DNA of 64,000 bases from an uncultured Acidimicrobiales bacterium (GTDB lineage Bacteria > Actinomycetota > Acidimicrobiia > Acidimicrobiales > SZUA-35), in contig CALAJQ010000034.1 in NCBI GenBank assembly GCA_937922785.1, forward strand, positions 31,403-95,402, written 5' to 3'. Below the pieces are notes generated by a model that saw only the letters and a program-made list of their open reading frames with translations, ran no database searches and was not told the origin of the DNA. The position numbers and the translations under genes were made by a program. Shown one piece after another: positions 27,127 to 37,177 of this stretch (its first letter is position 1; each line of letters begins with the position of its first letter).

Positions 27127-28335
27127 CTACCGGAGGACCATTACCCGCACTCGTTCCCCAGCGTCGGGGCCATCGCCGTCGGGCAACATCGCCAAGCCAT
27201 TTGCCGCAGCCAACGCTGAAAGCTGATGCGACCCCTGCCCACCAGCGGACCTGACCCACCAGCCACCGTCGGGCTCTTGGCGAACAACAGCTCGATGAAA
27301 GTGTGTCTTGCCGTCTGAGCTGCGTAGCAACGGTTCATCGCAAAGCGCCCAAACCCAAAGCCTCTCGGTGTCGGGGCGACCCATCATCTTGAGCAAGGAC
27401 GGACGAGCGAACAGCTCGAAGCTGACCGAAGAACTGACCGGGTTTCCGGGCAAACCGAAGATAGGCGTGTCGAGCATCTCGCCAAACGCAAACGGCTTTG
27501 CGGGCTTGATGGCGACTTGCATCCAGGCCAAGTCGCCAAGGCGAATCAGCACGCGCTTTACGAAGTCAAAATCGCCCATCGAAACACCACCAGAAGTGAT
27601 CATCACATCGCACTTGTCGGCCGCCGCCCGCAGTGCTGTTTCAATTGCGTCTTCGTCATCAGGAAGCGAGCCCAGGTCGATTGGAATACAGCCAGCCTCT
27701 TCAACCAAAGCCAAAAGCGTTGGACGGTTCGAATCACGGATTTGGCCCGGCGCTAACGGGGCAGGTCCGACTACAAGCTCATCGCCAGTTGAAAAAACAC
27801 CCACACGAGGACGAGCATGAACCACCACAGTCTCACGACCAAGGCTGGCCAGTACACCGAGGTGAGCGGCTGACAATGTCTCACCGATCTCAAAGACGAT
27901 CGTTCCAGGCGTCAGATCGTCGCCTGCTGGACGAACGTGGTTGCCAACTGGCACCGATGCCAGCACGTCAACATCGTCGCCTTCGGTCTTGGTCAGCTCA
28001 ACCATCACGATGGCGTCAGCGCCTTCCGGAATTGGGGCGCCTGTCATTATGCGCATCGCCTCGCCGGCCTCTAATGGGCGAGGTGCCACAGCACCAGCTG
28101 CCACTGTCGCCACGATTGGCAACCGGACCGGGGCAGTCTCTGAGGCTTGGGCCACATCTGCGGCCCTTATCGCGAACCCGTCCATCGCCGTGTTGGGGAA
28201 GGGCGGGATCGACTCGGTGGCCACGATCTGCTCAGCCAGTACTAGACCACGCGCATCAGCGATGACTACCGAGCTGGGGGGCAGAACGGTGATGGCTTCA
28301 GCGACCCGAGCTTTGGCTTCCTCTAGCGGAATCAC
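27127..28335 (-). CDS. moeA: Molybdopterin molybdotransferase
   Basis: NTAMDGFAIRA, IMTGAPIPEGADAIVMVE, TSGGVSMGDFDFVK, PIFGLPGNPVSS. Confidence 0.95.
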   Translation of the reverse strand: MIPLEEAKARVAEAITVLPPSSVVIADARGLVLAEQIVATESIPPFPNTAMDGFAIRAADVAQASETAPVRLPIVATVAAGAVAPRPLEAGEAMRIMTGAPIPEGADAIVMVELTKTEGDDVDVLASVPVGNHVRPAGDDLTPGTIVFEIGETLSAAHLGVLASLGRETVVVHARPRVGVFSTGDELVVGPAPLAPGQIRDSNRPTLLALVEEAGCIPIDLGSLPDDEDAIETALRAAADKCDVMITSGGVSMGDFDFVKRVLIRLGDLAWMQVAIKPAKPFAFGEMLDTPIFGLPGNPVSSSVSFELFARPSLLKMMGRPDTERLWVWALCDEPLLRSSDGKTHFHRAVVRQEPDGGWWVRSAGGQGSHQLSALAAANGLAMLPDGDGPDAGERVRVMVLR

Positions 28336-29240
28336 ACCAAGCCCTCGCGCTTTGCGACCTCGGCGATGAGCTTGCGTAAATAGGGGCCTAGATCGTCGCG
28401 CTCCAGCGTGTAGTCGATGATGGCGCGCATGTAGTCCTCCTTCATTCCGGTGTCGTAACGACCCTCGGCAAAGGTCAGGCCAAGCATTGGTTCTCGGTCC
28501 ATGAGCTGCACCATCGCGTCAGTTATCTGAATCTCACCGCCAACACCGGGAGGCGTGCGGTCAATCTCTTCAAAGATTGTGGAGGTAAAGAGGTAGCGAC
28601 CCATGATGGCCAAGTCGCTCGGAGCTTCGTCAATCGGCGGCTTCTCTACCAAGCGGGTCACCTTCACAGTACTACCCGCAGCATTACCCGCAGTGTCGCC
28701 CTCGATCGGTTCAATCTCGGCACATCCGTACTTATTGATGTCTTCGTGAGGCACTTCCATAAGGCCGACTACCGACGAACCATGCTGGTTGTAGGCAGCG
28801 ATCATGTTCTTCAGCACGCCGCAGTCCGGATGCATCACGTCGTCTCCGTTGAGGACAACAAAAGGCTCATCGCCCACAAAGGCTTTGGCCTTGCCAATTG
28901 CGTGCCCTAGACCAAGCGCCTCACCCTGGCGAACAAAGTGGACGTTGGCCATCTCGGCTAGACCCTTCACAAGGGCGGCTTCGCTGTCCTTGCCTTTGGC
29001 CGCCAACGCAGTCTCTAACTCGGGGTGGCGATCGAAGTGATCCTCTAACACCTTCTTGTGTCGTGAGGTGATTATCAGCACGTCTTCGATTCCAGCGTCC
29101 ACCGCTTCGGCAATGATGTATTCGATCACGGGGCGGTCCACTAAAGGCAACATCTCTTTGGGAACAGCCTTAGAGAATGGTAGGAACCGGGTTCCAAACC
29201 CGGCGGCGGGGATAACTGCTTTGGTAACTCGCTTAGTCAT
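28332..29240 (-). CDS. galU: UTP-glucose-1-phosphate uridylyltransferase
   Basis: VTKAVIPAAGFGTRFLPFSKAVPKEMLPLVDRPVIEYIIAEA. Confidence 0.95.
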   Translation of the reverse strand: MTKRVTKAVIPAAGFGTRFLPFSKAVPKEMLPLVDRPVIEYIIAEAVDAGIEDVLIITSRHKKVLEDHFDRHPELETALAAKGKDSEAALVKGLAEMANVHFVRQGEALGLGHAIGKAKAFVGDEPFVVLNGDDVMHPDCGVLKNMIAAYNQHGSSVVGLMEVPHEDINKYGCAEIEPIEGDTAGNAAGSTVKVTRLVEKPPIDEAPSDLAIMGRYLFTSTIFEEIDRTPPGVGGEIQITDAMVQLMDREPMLGLTFAEGRYDTGMKEDYMRAIIDYTLERDDLGPYLRKLIAEVAKREGLV

Positions 29241-29303
29241 GGCGCAACCCTAGGCCCTCTGGCAGCGACTTTGGAGCAACAGTGCGATACCCTCAGAATC
29301 GCT

Positions 29304-29669
29304 ATGCCGACCTATGAATACCGCTGCACCGAATGTGAAGAGGTCTTTGAGATCTTTCAGTCCTTTACCGAGGACACTTTGGAGACTCTCGACGGCGAAG
29401 ATCACACTCACAAGCTAAAGAAGCTGTTCTCGCCAGTAGGCATTTCTTTCAAGGGTTCAGGCTTCTACAAGAACGACTCTTCGAACAAGAAATCATCGAC
29501 TAGTCCTGCACCGTCAGGGAACGAATCTGGTTCATCCAGCTCAGATTCTGGCTCATCGAAGTCGTCAGATTCTTCAAGTTCTTCCGGGTCATCAGACTCC
29601 GGAAGCTCAAAGTCCGATTCGAGCAAAGGCTCCTCAAGCGACTCAAAGAAGTCTTCTTCTTCCAACTAA
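29304..29669 (+). CDS. FmdB-family regulatory protein with Ser-rich tail
   Basis: MPTYEYRCTECEEVFEIFQSF ... LFSPVGISFKGSGFYKNDSS then poly-Ser/Asp/Lys tail. Confidence 0.85.
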   Translation: MPTYEYRCTECEEVFEIFQSFTEDTLETLDGEDHTHKLKKLFSPVGISFKGSGFYKNDSSNKKSSTSPAPSGNESGSSSSDSGSSKSSDSSSSSGSSDSGSSKSDSSKGSSSDSKKSSSSN

Positions 29670-29725
29670 GTCGTCTGCCTAGCGCCGTGTGACAGGCGCC
29701 GCCACAGCTAAAGAAGTAGACACCA

Positions 29726-30388
29726 GTGTCAGACACAGCCAATGTTTCGCGCCCTCCCAGCGACGGTCGCTTTTCCCACGTCATGTCCCAGATCCGATTT
29801 CGCCTAAGGCGGCTCGACCGAAGAAGGTTGGGAGCAATTGCGCTGGCCGTCGCGGCGGCTCTGATGACCCGAAGCGCGCTCACTCGGGCGTCAGCCATTG
29901 AAGCAGGACTCGGAATCAGAGTTCCGGTAGTGGTGGCTACTGAGCCTCTGGTCGCCGGCTCGATCGTGGGCGAAGGCCAAACAGAAGTTGAGCTGTGGCC
30001 CGCCGCCATGGTGCCAGAAGGGGCCTTTCGCAATATCAACCCAGACGCCGAGATGGTTGTGAACTCCAACATTCTTGAAGGCGAGCCAATCACCCAAGCC
30101 CGAGTCAGCTCGGGCAACCTCGGGCTGCGCCTGAATGAGGTAGCGGTAACGCTCCCCCAACCGCTCGCCAAGCCCCCGCTAGAGGTGGGCTACCAAGTGG
30201 AACTGGTTGGCGTGGTTGGAAATTCAACCGACTTCCTGGCCAACGCAACCATTTTGACGACGGGTCGCATTGTGGCCTTCAGCGACGACGCAGTGACGGT
30301 CGCAGTCAGATCCGAAACAATGACAAGGCTAATTGAGCACAACGCCGTGGGTACCGTTGAAGTTGTGGTTACGCCCCAGAGAGGCTGA
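29726..30388 (+). CDS. SAF-domain protein (CpaB/FlgA-like)
   Basis: VPVVVATEPLVAGSIVGEGQTEVELWPAAMVPEGAFRN ... EGEPITQARVSSGN. Confidence 0.7.
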   Translation: MSDTANVSRPPSDGRFSHVMSQIRFRLRRLDRRRLGAIALAVAAALMTRSALTRASAIEAGLGIRVPVVVATEPLVAGSIVGEGQTEVELWPAAMVPEGAFRNINPDAEMVVNSNILEGEPITQARVSSGNLGLRLNEVAVTLPQPLAKPPLEVGYQVELVGVVGNSTDFLANATILTTGRIVAFSDDAVTVAVRSETMTRLIEHNAVGTVEVVVTPQRG

Positions 30389-31715
30389 CGTCGCCCACTA
30401 CCAAGGTGGGCGCGGCCACGCCCGAGGGCAAGTGTGTTCGGTCAGACCCGATCCGTTCGATGTCTAGCAACATTCGCTGAAGCGTCGACGCAACAGTGCA
30501 CTCGCTGATTGCTTCGGCCAGTTCGCCGTTGCGAATCATCCGACCTTCGACCCCTACCGAGAAGTCGCCAGAGATCGCGTTCACGCCAGAATGTAGACCA
30601 GCGAGCGAAAACACCAGCACGCCGAAATCAGTCTTGGAGATGATGTCTTCCATTGAACCGTCTGACCCCGCTCCGATTGACAGAGCAAGCACTCCGGGAG
30701 AAGGCAAGCCTCGAGTGCCCCTTGCCGCTGATCCAGTTGAACTCACCCCAGCTCGCCGGGCGGTGTACGCGTCATAGAAGTAGCCGTCCAAAACGCCATC
30801 GGTCACTAAGGAGTTGTGTCGGCAGGCCAGACCCTCACCATCGTGGGTATCAGCGCCAAGAGACTCAGGGTCGGTCGGGTTGTCGGCGAAGGTCAGACCT
30901 GGCGCTGCAACCTGCTCACCAATGCGGTCGGCGAACGGAGTCCTGCCTTTGAGGACCCGGTCTCCTGAAAGCATGCCCGCTGTTACACCGATGATGGTCG
31001 CGGCCAATCGAGGTTCCAGCACGAGCGACACCTTGCCTGATTCAGGCTTGGTCGAACCGAGTAGGTCGGTAGCTTGGCTTCGTGCGCGTTCAACGACAAA
31101 ATCTGAATCGAGGTGTGATGGGTGTCTGGCAGCATCCCAGCTGTAACCAGTTTGAGTCCGTTCGCCGTCGGCGGCAAGAGCCTGCACGCTTACTGAGGAA
31201 CCAGTTGCTCGAGTAGTTGCGGTGATGCCCGAGGTTGAAGCTAAGGCAAAAGCTTCAGAGGAGTCGCCGTAGGCGGCGGTGCGAACTCCGGTAATCCGAG
31301 AGTCAGACTCACGTACTCGCCGTTCAATATCGATAGCAATCTTGATCTTGTCATCAGCGGTGACGCTTTCCAGATCATTCCAGAGATCGATATCGACAGC
31401 GGCGACGCCATCAGGTTCGGCTACCCCCGCCCACTCGTCGGCCTCCGCGAAGGTTGAGTTATCTCGAGCGTCAGCAAGAGTTCCGAGCAATACATCAAGA
31501 TCTAGCGAACCAGCACTGGCGAAGCCTTCACGACCTTCGCGAATTACTCGAACTCCAGCCCCAGCTGAACTAGCGCTGGTGAAGCTCTCAACGTCGCCCT
31601 CATAAACCCGGACCGTTGTTGATTGACCCGCAGCACAGGCCACTTCGATCTGTTCGCCCGGTTCGGCGCGTTCTACTAGCTGTTGGGCCAGCGACAAGAG
31701 TTCTTCGGGTTTCAT
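30369..31715 (-). CDS. TldD/PmbA family protein (TldE-like)
   Basis: GVRVIREGREGFASAGSLD, SLVLEPRLAATIIG, DAYTARRAGVSSTGSAARGTRG, FSVGVEGRMIRNGELAEAI. Confidence 0.85.
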   Translation of the reverse strand: MKPEELLSLAQQLVERAEPGEQIEVACAAGQSTTVRVYEGDVESFTSASSAGAGVRVIREGREGFASAGSLDLDVLLGTLADARDNSTFAEADEWAGVAEPDGVAAVDIDLWNDLESVTADDKIKIAIDIERRVRESDSRITGVRTAAYGDSSEAFALASTSGITATTRATGSSVSVQALAADGERTQTGYSWDAARHPSHLDSDFVVERARSQATDLLGSTKPESGKVSLVLEPRLAATIIGVTAGMLSGDRVLKGRTPFADRIGEQVAAPGLTFADNPTDPESLGADTHDGEGLACRHNSLVTDGVLDGYFYDAYTARRAGVSSTGSAARGTRGLPSPGVLALSIGAGSDGSMEDIISKTDFGVLVFSLAGLHSGVNAISGDFSVGVEGRMIRNGELAEAISECTVASTLQRMLLDIERIGSDRTHLPSGVAAPTLVVGDVSLSGA

Positions 31716-33100
31716 GCTGCGGTGCCACCGATGGTCAGTTCGGTTACCCGAAGTGTTGGAACACCATCACCTACTGGCACCCCCTGGCCGTCCTTGCCAC
31801 AAGTACCGGGAGGACCCATCTCGAAATCGTTGCCGACTGCATCAATTAGTTGCAAGACTCGAGGTCCGTTGCCGATTAGCTGGCCTTCTCGTAGCGGAGC
31901 GGTGATCTTGCCGCCTTCAATTAGGTAGGCCTCGGTCATTCCGAACACGAAATCCCCAGACGCTGTGTTGACCTGGCCGCCACCTAGCTTTGCGACGTAG
32001 ACGCCGTAGTCAACGCCGGCAATTATGTCTGCGGGGTCTTGTTCGCCCTGCCCGAGGTAGGTGTTTGTCATGCGAACCATCGGAAGGTGCCGATAGCTCT
32101 GACGCCGACCATTACCTGACGACGCTCGCCCTTCGGCACGGGCCCGGATGCCGTCCCACATGTAGTCCATCAAAATGCCATCTTTGATTAAGACGTTCGA
32201 TCCAGCCGGTTGACCTTCATCGTCTATTGCGTAGCGACCCCACTCGTCGGCCATGGTGCCGTCATCGACAATGGTCACCAGTTCCGACGCGACCTTTTGG
32301 CCGACTTTGCCAGCGAACGCCGAGGCGCCTTTGTTCACCAAGTCGGCCTCGAGGCCGTGACCACAGGCCTCGTGAAACAAGACTCCGCCAGAGCCTGGGC
32401 CAATGACGACCGGCATCGAACCCGAGGGTGCGGGTCGGGCCGAGAGTTTGGTGACGGCTCTTGTTGCTGCGTTAGCGGCCAACTCGGCCACGTCGTACTT
32501 CTGGAATAGTTCGAAGCCCATTGAAAGCCCGACGGATTCGTATCCGGTTTGAAGGCCCGCATCGCCCGAAGCCACAGCGCTGACTGCGAACAAGGTTCTG
32601 GTTTGGTCATCGTTACCGTTCACCCCGTCAGTGTTCGCAACTTGGATGCGTCGCCGTGTGTCTGCGTATCGGGCGCTGACCTGTGAGATCGATCCCGAGT
32701 GTGAGCGGGCCGATGCATCGGCGGCTTGTACAAGTGAAACTTTGTCGGCTTTACCGATTGTTTCAGGTCTGATTGCTACTGGTGCCGGGCTGACATCTTG
32801 ACCACCAAGAGCTTCCGGTTGCTTGGCGCCACCGTTAACACGAGCGGCTTGAGATGCGGCCTTGGCTGCTGCTGCCAGGCCAGCTTCTGAAAGGTCTGCG
32901 GTGTGAGCAAAGCCGATGCTCTCACCGTTTAGAACGCGCAGGCCAACACCGCGGTCTCGGCTCGAAGCCAAGTTCTCGATACGACCGTCATCGAGATTGA
33001 CCGAAGAACGCTCGACGTCTTCGGCAAACAGCTCGGCAAAATCCCCCCCATTTTCTAGGGCAATGCTCAGAGTCTGTTCTACAAGCGAGTTTTCAATCAC
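31712..33100 (-). CDS. tldD: Metalloprotease TldD-like
   Basis: GVGLRVLNGESIGFAHT, LFHEACGHGLEADLV (HExxxH), MVRMTNTYLGQGEQDP. Confidence 0.9.
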   Translation of the reverse strand: MIENSLVEQTLSIALENGGDFAELFAEDVERSSVNLDDGRIENLASSRDRGVGLRVLNGESIGFAHTADLSEAGLAAAAKAASQAARVNGGAKQPEALGGQDVSPAPVAIRPETIGKADKVSLVQAADASARSHSGSISQVSARYADTRRRIQVANTDGVNGNDDQTRTLFAVSAVASGDAGLQTGYESVGLSMGFELFQKYDVAELAANAATRAVTKLSARPAPSGSMPVVIGPGSGGVLFHEACGHGLEADLVNKGASAFAGKVGQKVASELVTIVDDGTMADEWGRYAIDDEGQPAGSNVLIKDGILMDYMWDGIRARAEGRASSGNGRRQSYRHLPMVRMTNTYLGQGEQDPADIIAGVDYGVYVAKLGGGQVNTASGDFVFGMTEAYLIEGGKITAPLREGQLIGNGPRVLQLIDAVGNDFEMGPPGTCGKDGQGVPVGDGVPTLRVTELTIGGTAA

Positions 33101-33185
33101 ACTTACAAGCCTACCGCCACAGCCTGCACTGAATCTTCACCAGCAGAATCGGTCTTATCCACAGTCCGGCGGCTACCGTAGGGGT

Positions 33186-35027
33186 GTGGGTAAATTGCTT
33201 GCCAAAATCACTAGCCCAGCCGATCTTCTCCGACTCAGCGACGATGAACTTGCGGAGCTGTCAGCTGAGATTCGCACCTTCATTGTCGACAGAGTCAATG
33301 AAAATGGCGGACACCTTGGTTCGAACCTGGGGGTCGTCGAAATGACAATCGCCCTGCACCGGGTTTTTGACTCCCCCTCCGACGTAGTTCTGTGGGACAC
33401 CGGACATCAGGCATATGTCCACAAAATGCTCACCGGGCGCTCGGAAGACTTTGACTCCTTGCGTAAAGAGGGCGGCATGTCGGGCTATCCAAGCCGCGTT
33501 GAATCCGATCACGACTGGATCGAAAACAGCCACGCTTCCACCGTGTTGGGTTATGCCCATGGGCTGGCGACGGCGTTTGAATCTAAAGGAATCAACCGTC
33601 GAATCGTGGCGGTAATCGGAGACGGCGCTCTCACCGGCGGAATGGCGTTCGAAGGTCTGAACAATCTGGGACATTCTGGCCGTGACGTAACCATCATCTT
33701 GAACGACAACGGCCGTTCTTACGCACCGACTATCTCACTTCTTTCCGAGAGCCTCGTGAAGATTCGATCGAACCCGCTTTACATGGACCGTCAGCGCCGG
33801 TTCGAGAACTGGAATCAGAACCTGCCGCTAGTGGGCAAGATCTCATCCCTTGGAGTCCGAGCTACCAAGGCCGCTATCCGTGAGGCCTTCGAGCCTCGGG
33901 CGTTCTTTGAACCCTTAGGTGTTCGTTACCTCGGCCCCTTCGACGGGCACGACATCAGCGAGATGGAAAACGCACTACAAAACGCCAAGGAGTTCGAAGG
34001 GCCGGTTGTTGTGCACGTCATGACCCACAAGGGCCGTGGCTACGCGCCAGCGGAGAATGATCCCATCAAGAACATGCACGACATGGGCGGCGTCAAACCC
34101 GAAAGCTACACCAACGCCTTTTCTGAGGCCATCGTAAAGCTGGGCGAGGAACACGACGACGTGGTCGCAATCACCGCTGCGATGCCAGACTCCACCGGCC
34201 TCTTACCGTTCCGAGACCGGTTCCCAGATCGCTTTATCGATGTTGGGATCGCCGAGCAGCACGCCGTGACCTCTGCCGCTGGCATGGCGATGGGAGGACT
34301 CCGCCCGGTGATCGCCCTTTATGCAACTTTCTTGTCTCGTGCCTTTGACCAGACCAACCTCGACGTCGGTTTGCACAACCAGCCTGTGATCTTTTGCCTT
34401 GACCGAGCCGGCATCACTGGCGAAGACGGGCCTTCACACCACGGGATCTACGACATGGCCCTGTTGTCCAAGATCCCCAACATGACAATTCTTTGCCCAA
34501 GCTCATACCAAGAAGTGCAGCAGATGCTGATGGACGCTTACCGAATCGATGGACCTGTCTGTATCCGCTGGCCTAAGACCGCAGCGCCGTCGGTTAGTGA
34601 TGCCGAGGTCGGGTCGGGACTTTCAGCCAGGAAGGTCCGAAGTGGCACAGGCGTTTGCTTGATCGGCTTTGGCAAGATGCTTGGCGCAGCCCAAGAAGCT
34701 GCGGATCTCCTCGAGGCCGATGGAATAAACGCCACTGTTTGGGATCCAAGGGCTGCAAAACCTCTTGACCCAGCGCTAGTTGAGGACGCTGCTACCCATG
34801 ACATCGTTGTGACCATCGAGGATGGCCTGGCCTCAGGCGGCGTCGGAGCAATGGCGGCCAATGAGCTGCGCGACGCGCCATGTCGGGTTGAGGTGCTAGG
34901 AGTTCCAACCGAGTTCTTGGCCCAGGGCAACGCTGACGCCATCTTGGCAAGGCTAGGCCTGAACGGCGAGGGCGTTGCGGCCACAGTGCGCCAAATCGCG
35001 TCCCAACCTAGGCCCGTGGGTAGCTGA
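33186..35027 (+). CDS. dxs: 1-deoxy-D-xylulose-5-phosphate synthase
   Basis: ENGGHLGSNLGVVEMTIALHRVFDSPSDVVLWDTGHQAYVHK, IGDGALTGGMAFEGLNNLG, DRAGITGEDGPSHHG. GTG start inside ORF 32916..35027. Confidence 0.95.
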   Translation: MGKLLAKITSPADLLRLSDDELAELSAEIRTFIVDRVNENGGHLGSNLGVVEMTIALHRVFDSPSDVVLWDTGHQAYVHKMLTGRSEDFDSLRKEGGMSGYPSRVESDHDWIENSHASTVLGYAHGLATAFESKGINRRIVAVIGDGALTGGMAFEGLNNLGHSGRDVTIILNDNGRSYAPTISLLSESLVKIRSNPLYMDRQRRFENWNQNLPLVGKISSLGVRATKAAIREAFEPRAFFEPLGVRYLGPFDGHDISEMENALQNAKEFEGPVVVHVMTHKGRGYAPAENDPIKNMHDMGGVKPESYTNAFSEAIVKLGEEHDDVVAITAAMPDSTGLLPFRDRFPDRFIDVGIAEQHAVTSAAGMAMGGLRPVIALYATFLSRAFDQTNLDVGLHNQPVIFCLDRAGITGEDGPSHHGIYDMALLSKIPNMTILCPSSYQEVQQMLMDAYRIDGPVCIRWPKTAAPSVSDAEVGSGLSARKVRSGTGVCLIGFGKMLGAAQEAADLLEADGINATVWDPRAAKPLDPALVEDAATHDIVVTIEDGLASGGVGAMAANELRDAPCRVEVLGVPTEFLAQGNADAILARLGLNGEGVAATVRQIASQPRPVGS

Positions 35028-35654
35028 CTAAATTTGCAGAACTGCTAGAACGTCTGCTTGAGCCTCAGCGGGTTCACAGTCAAGGACGGGCTCGCCGTCG
35101 ACTTCCACTTCCAACAAAAGTTCACTAAAGGCTGTGGCCCCGTCGTTGTCGTCAAGCCCATAGATCAACACGGCCAGGCCCACCAGCTGGAGTTCGCCAT
35201 TGCGTGTAGTTGCGGGGTCTCGCTGTGCTCCCCACACAAAGAATCCCGAACCGGGTCTGAACCGAAGCTGTGAGTCGACGCCACAGATAGAACCAATGTG
35301 GGGGTCTCGCCCATTGACTGAACCCAACGCTGTGTTCACATCTAGAGCTCTGTCATCTAGAGCTCTGTCATCTAAAGCCCTGTCATCTAAAGCCCCAGCC
35401 ACTGATGAGACCTTGATAAGTGACACGTCTGACACACCTTGGGGCCGCTGCTCGCGAGCCGAGGCATTTACTATCTGGCGAAGCCAGCCATCGGCAGACT
35501 CGGTCTCAGTTGTTTGAAACGTAAACGCCGATCTATCTAGATCGGTGGCCCGCAAGGTAAGTTCGTCCAACCGAAGAAACGGCTCGAAGGCAAACCCACA
35601 TCCCTGGGTAATCAGTGCACCGATCAGCAACCCGATGAGCAGGGCAGTACGCAT
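35028..35654 (-). CDS. Putative lipoprotein with RALDD repeats, unknown function
   Basis: LIGALITQGCGF lipobox-like; repetitive DDRALDDRALDDRALDV. Confidence 0.65.
   Translation of the reverse strand: MRTALLIGLLIGALITQGCGFAFEPFLRLDELTLRATDLDRSAFTFQTTETESADGWLRQIVNASAREQRPQGVSDVSLIKVSSVAGALDDRALDDRALDDRALDVNTALGSVNGRDPHIGSICGVDSQLRFRPGSGFFVWGAQRDPATTRNGELQLVGLAVLIYGLDDNDGATAFSELLLEVEVDGEPVLDCEPAEAQADVLAVLQI
35341..35400. repeat. 15-bp tandem repeat, about 4 copies
   Basis: tctagagctctgtca x2, tctaaagccctgtca, tctaaagccccagcc; in frame. Confidence 0.95.
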
Positions 35655-35674
35655 CGTGGAACCCTAGCGAGTCT

Positions 35675-37066
35675 CTAGCGATCTTTCGGTGGGGCCGCTT
35701 GACGTGCCAGCTTGATGACCTCATCAAGTTCGCGCGTAATTTCAGAGGCTGGAGCTGGGCGTCCGAAGAGATAGCCCTGCACCAAGTCACACCCAGCGGC
35801 TCGCAACACTTCTGCTTGGGAGTGAGTTTCGACACCCTCAGCAATCACGTGACAACCCATATCGTGAGCCAGGTTGATCAGGTTCCGGATGATGATCTCG
35901 TCCTCTTCTGCCATCCCGAGGCCTTTGATAAGGGCCCGAGGCAGACGGATGACATCAAAGCGGCATCGCCTCATCAAGTCTGGTGAGCCAAGACCAATAC
36001 CGAAGTCTTCTAGGGCGATACCAACTCCGTCAGCCTTGACGCGTTGGATCGTTGGCCAAAGGCTATCGAGTTCAAGTCCGGTGGTGTTTGCGTTCAAATC
36101 CAACAGAATTTGGGTGGGTTGCAGCCCAGCCTCGGCAATCACGTTGTTAACAACTTGCTGGAACGCCCGGTTCTTGATGAAGGAAGGGTCAAGGTTGGTC
36201 GCCCCAAAGAGCGAAGGGATGTTCAGTTGCTTGGACCAGTTGGCGATCTCATCTGCACACTTGTGAAGAACCCAAGCGTGGAGAGGCACAACAATTGGTG
36301 AGGCTCTCAACGCGTCGAGGAATACACCGGGCTGAATGAGCTCGGCGCCCGACGGTCCCGCATCAGGCGAAAGCCATCGAAGTACTGCTTCGAAGCCAAC
36401 AACAACGCCTGCAGTTAGCGAAACTATTGGCTGGTAATAAAGCTGGAACTCATCTGCATCGAATGCGCGCTGCAGGCGAACTGCCAGGATGTCAGGCTTG
36501 CGCCGCACGCCATAGGCCTCGTCGCGTACAACTACTCGGCTGCCCTGTTTGCTGCGTGCTTCTGCCAAAGTCGATTCGGCGTCAACCAGAAGCAGGCGTT
36601 CGCTCAGCTCCGGGTCGCTCATGACTCCAGCTAGCGCAATCTCAACTGGAACTACGAAGTTCTCAAAGGCAACCTGTTCGGGCAAACCTTTCATGATGGT
36701 CTCCGCTACCCGGTTCGACTCCTCAGCGCCAAACAAGCCTGGCCAAAGAACGGCGAACTCCGAGCCCAGGTAGCGAGCCAGCTGGCCCCGCTCCCCAACG
36801 GCCGAAGCCAGCCCTTCAGAGACCGCCTGAAGCACCTCGTCACCAACAGCGGAGCCGTAACCGGAGTTGATCTCGACCAGATTGCAGACCGATACCAAGA
36901 ACATTCCGAAGCGGTCACCGGTGCGACGATTTCGAGTTAGCTGCTGGCTTAGCCAGTTCTCCAACTGCCAACGATCAGGCAAACCAGTGAGGCCATCCAC
37001 ATGTTCCACCGGCGCGTCAATGGAATCGATTCCATTGGGCGTATCAGTTGACCTGCGAAATACCAT
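35675..37066 (-). CDS. GGDEF-EAL tandem domain protein
   Basis: GGDEF region LARYLGSEFAVLWPG (degenerate) and EAL region YYQPIVSLTAGVVVGFEAVLRW, ALEDFGIGLGS, VIAEGVET, VQGYLFGRP. Confidence 0.9.
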   Translation of the reverse strand: MVFRRSTDTPNGIDSIDAPVEHVDGLTGLPDRWQLENWLSQQLTRNRRTGDRFGMFLVSVCNLVEINSGYGSAVGDEVLQAVSEGLASAVGERGQLARYLGSEFAVLWPGLFGAEESNRVAETIMKGLPEQVAFENFVVPVEIALAGVMSDPELSERLLLVDAESTLAEARSKQGSRVVVRDEAYGVRRKPDILAVRLQRAFDADEFQLYYQPIVSLTAGVVVGFEAVLRWLSPDAGPSGAELIQPGVFLDALRASPIVVPLHAWVLHKCADEIANWSKQLNIPSLFGATNLDPSFIKNRAFQQVVNNVIAEAGLQPTQILLDLNANTTGLELDSLWPTIQRVKADGVGIALEDFGIGLGSPDLMRRCRFDVIRLPRALIKGLGMAEEDEIIIRNLINLAHDMGCHVIAEGVETHSQAEVLRAAGCDLVQGYLFGRPAPASEITRELDEVIKLARQAAPPKDR

Positions 37067-37177
37067 AGAAGTCCTGAAATTGACTTCTATCCCATCGGAC
37101 GCTCAGGGGTCGGTCTTAAGGCATCCGGCCCTCTTCAGAGGTGCAATATTCGCAAACACGTGTAACTGATTCAACAA

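Noticed and set aside
35341-35400. Possible CRISPR-like repeat array
   Set aside because: Units are contiguous 15-mers without spacers and lie in a coding frame.
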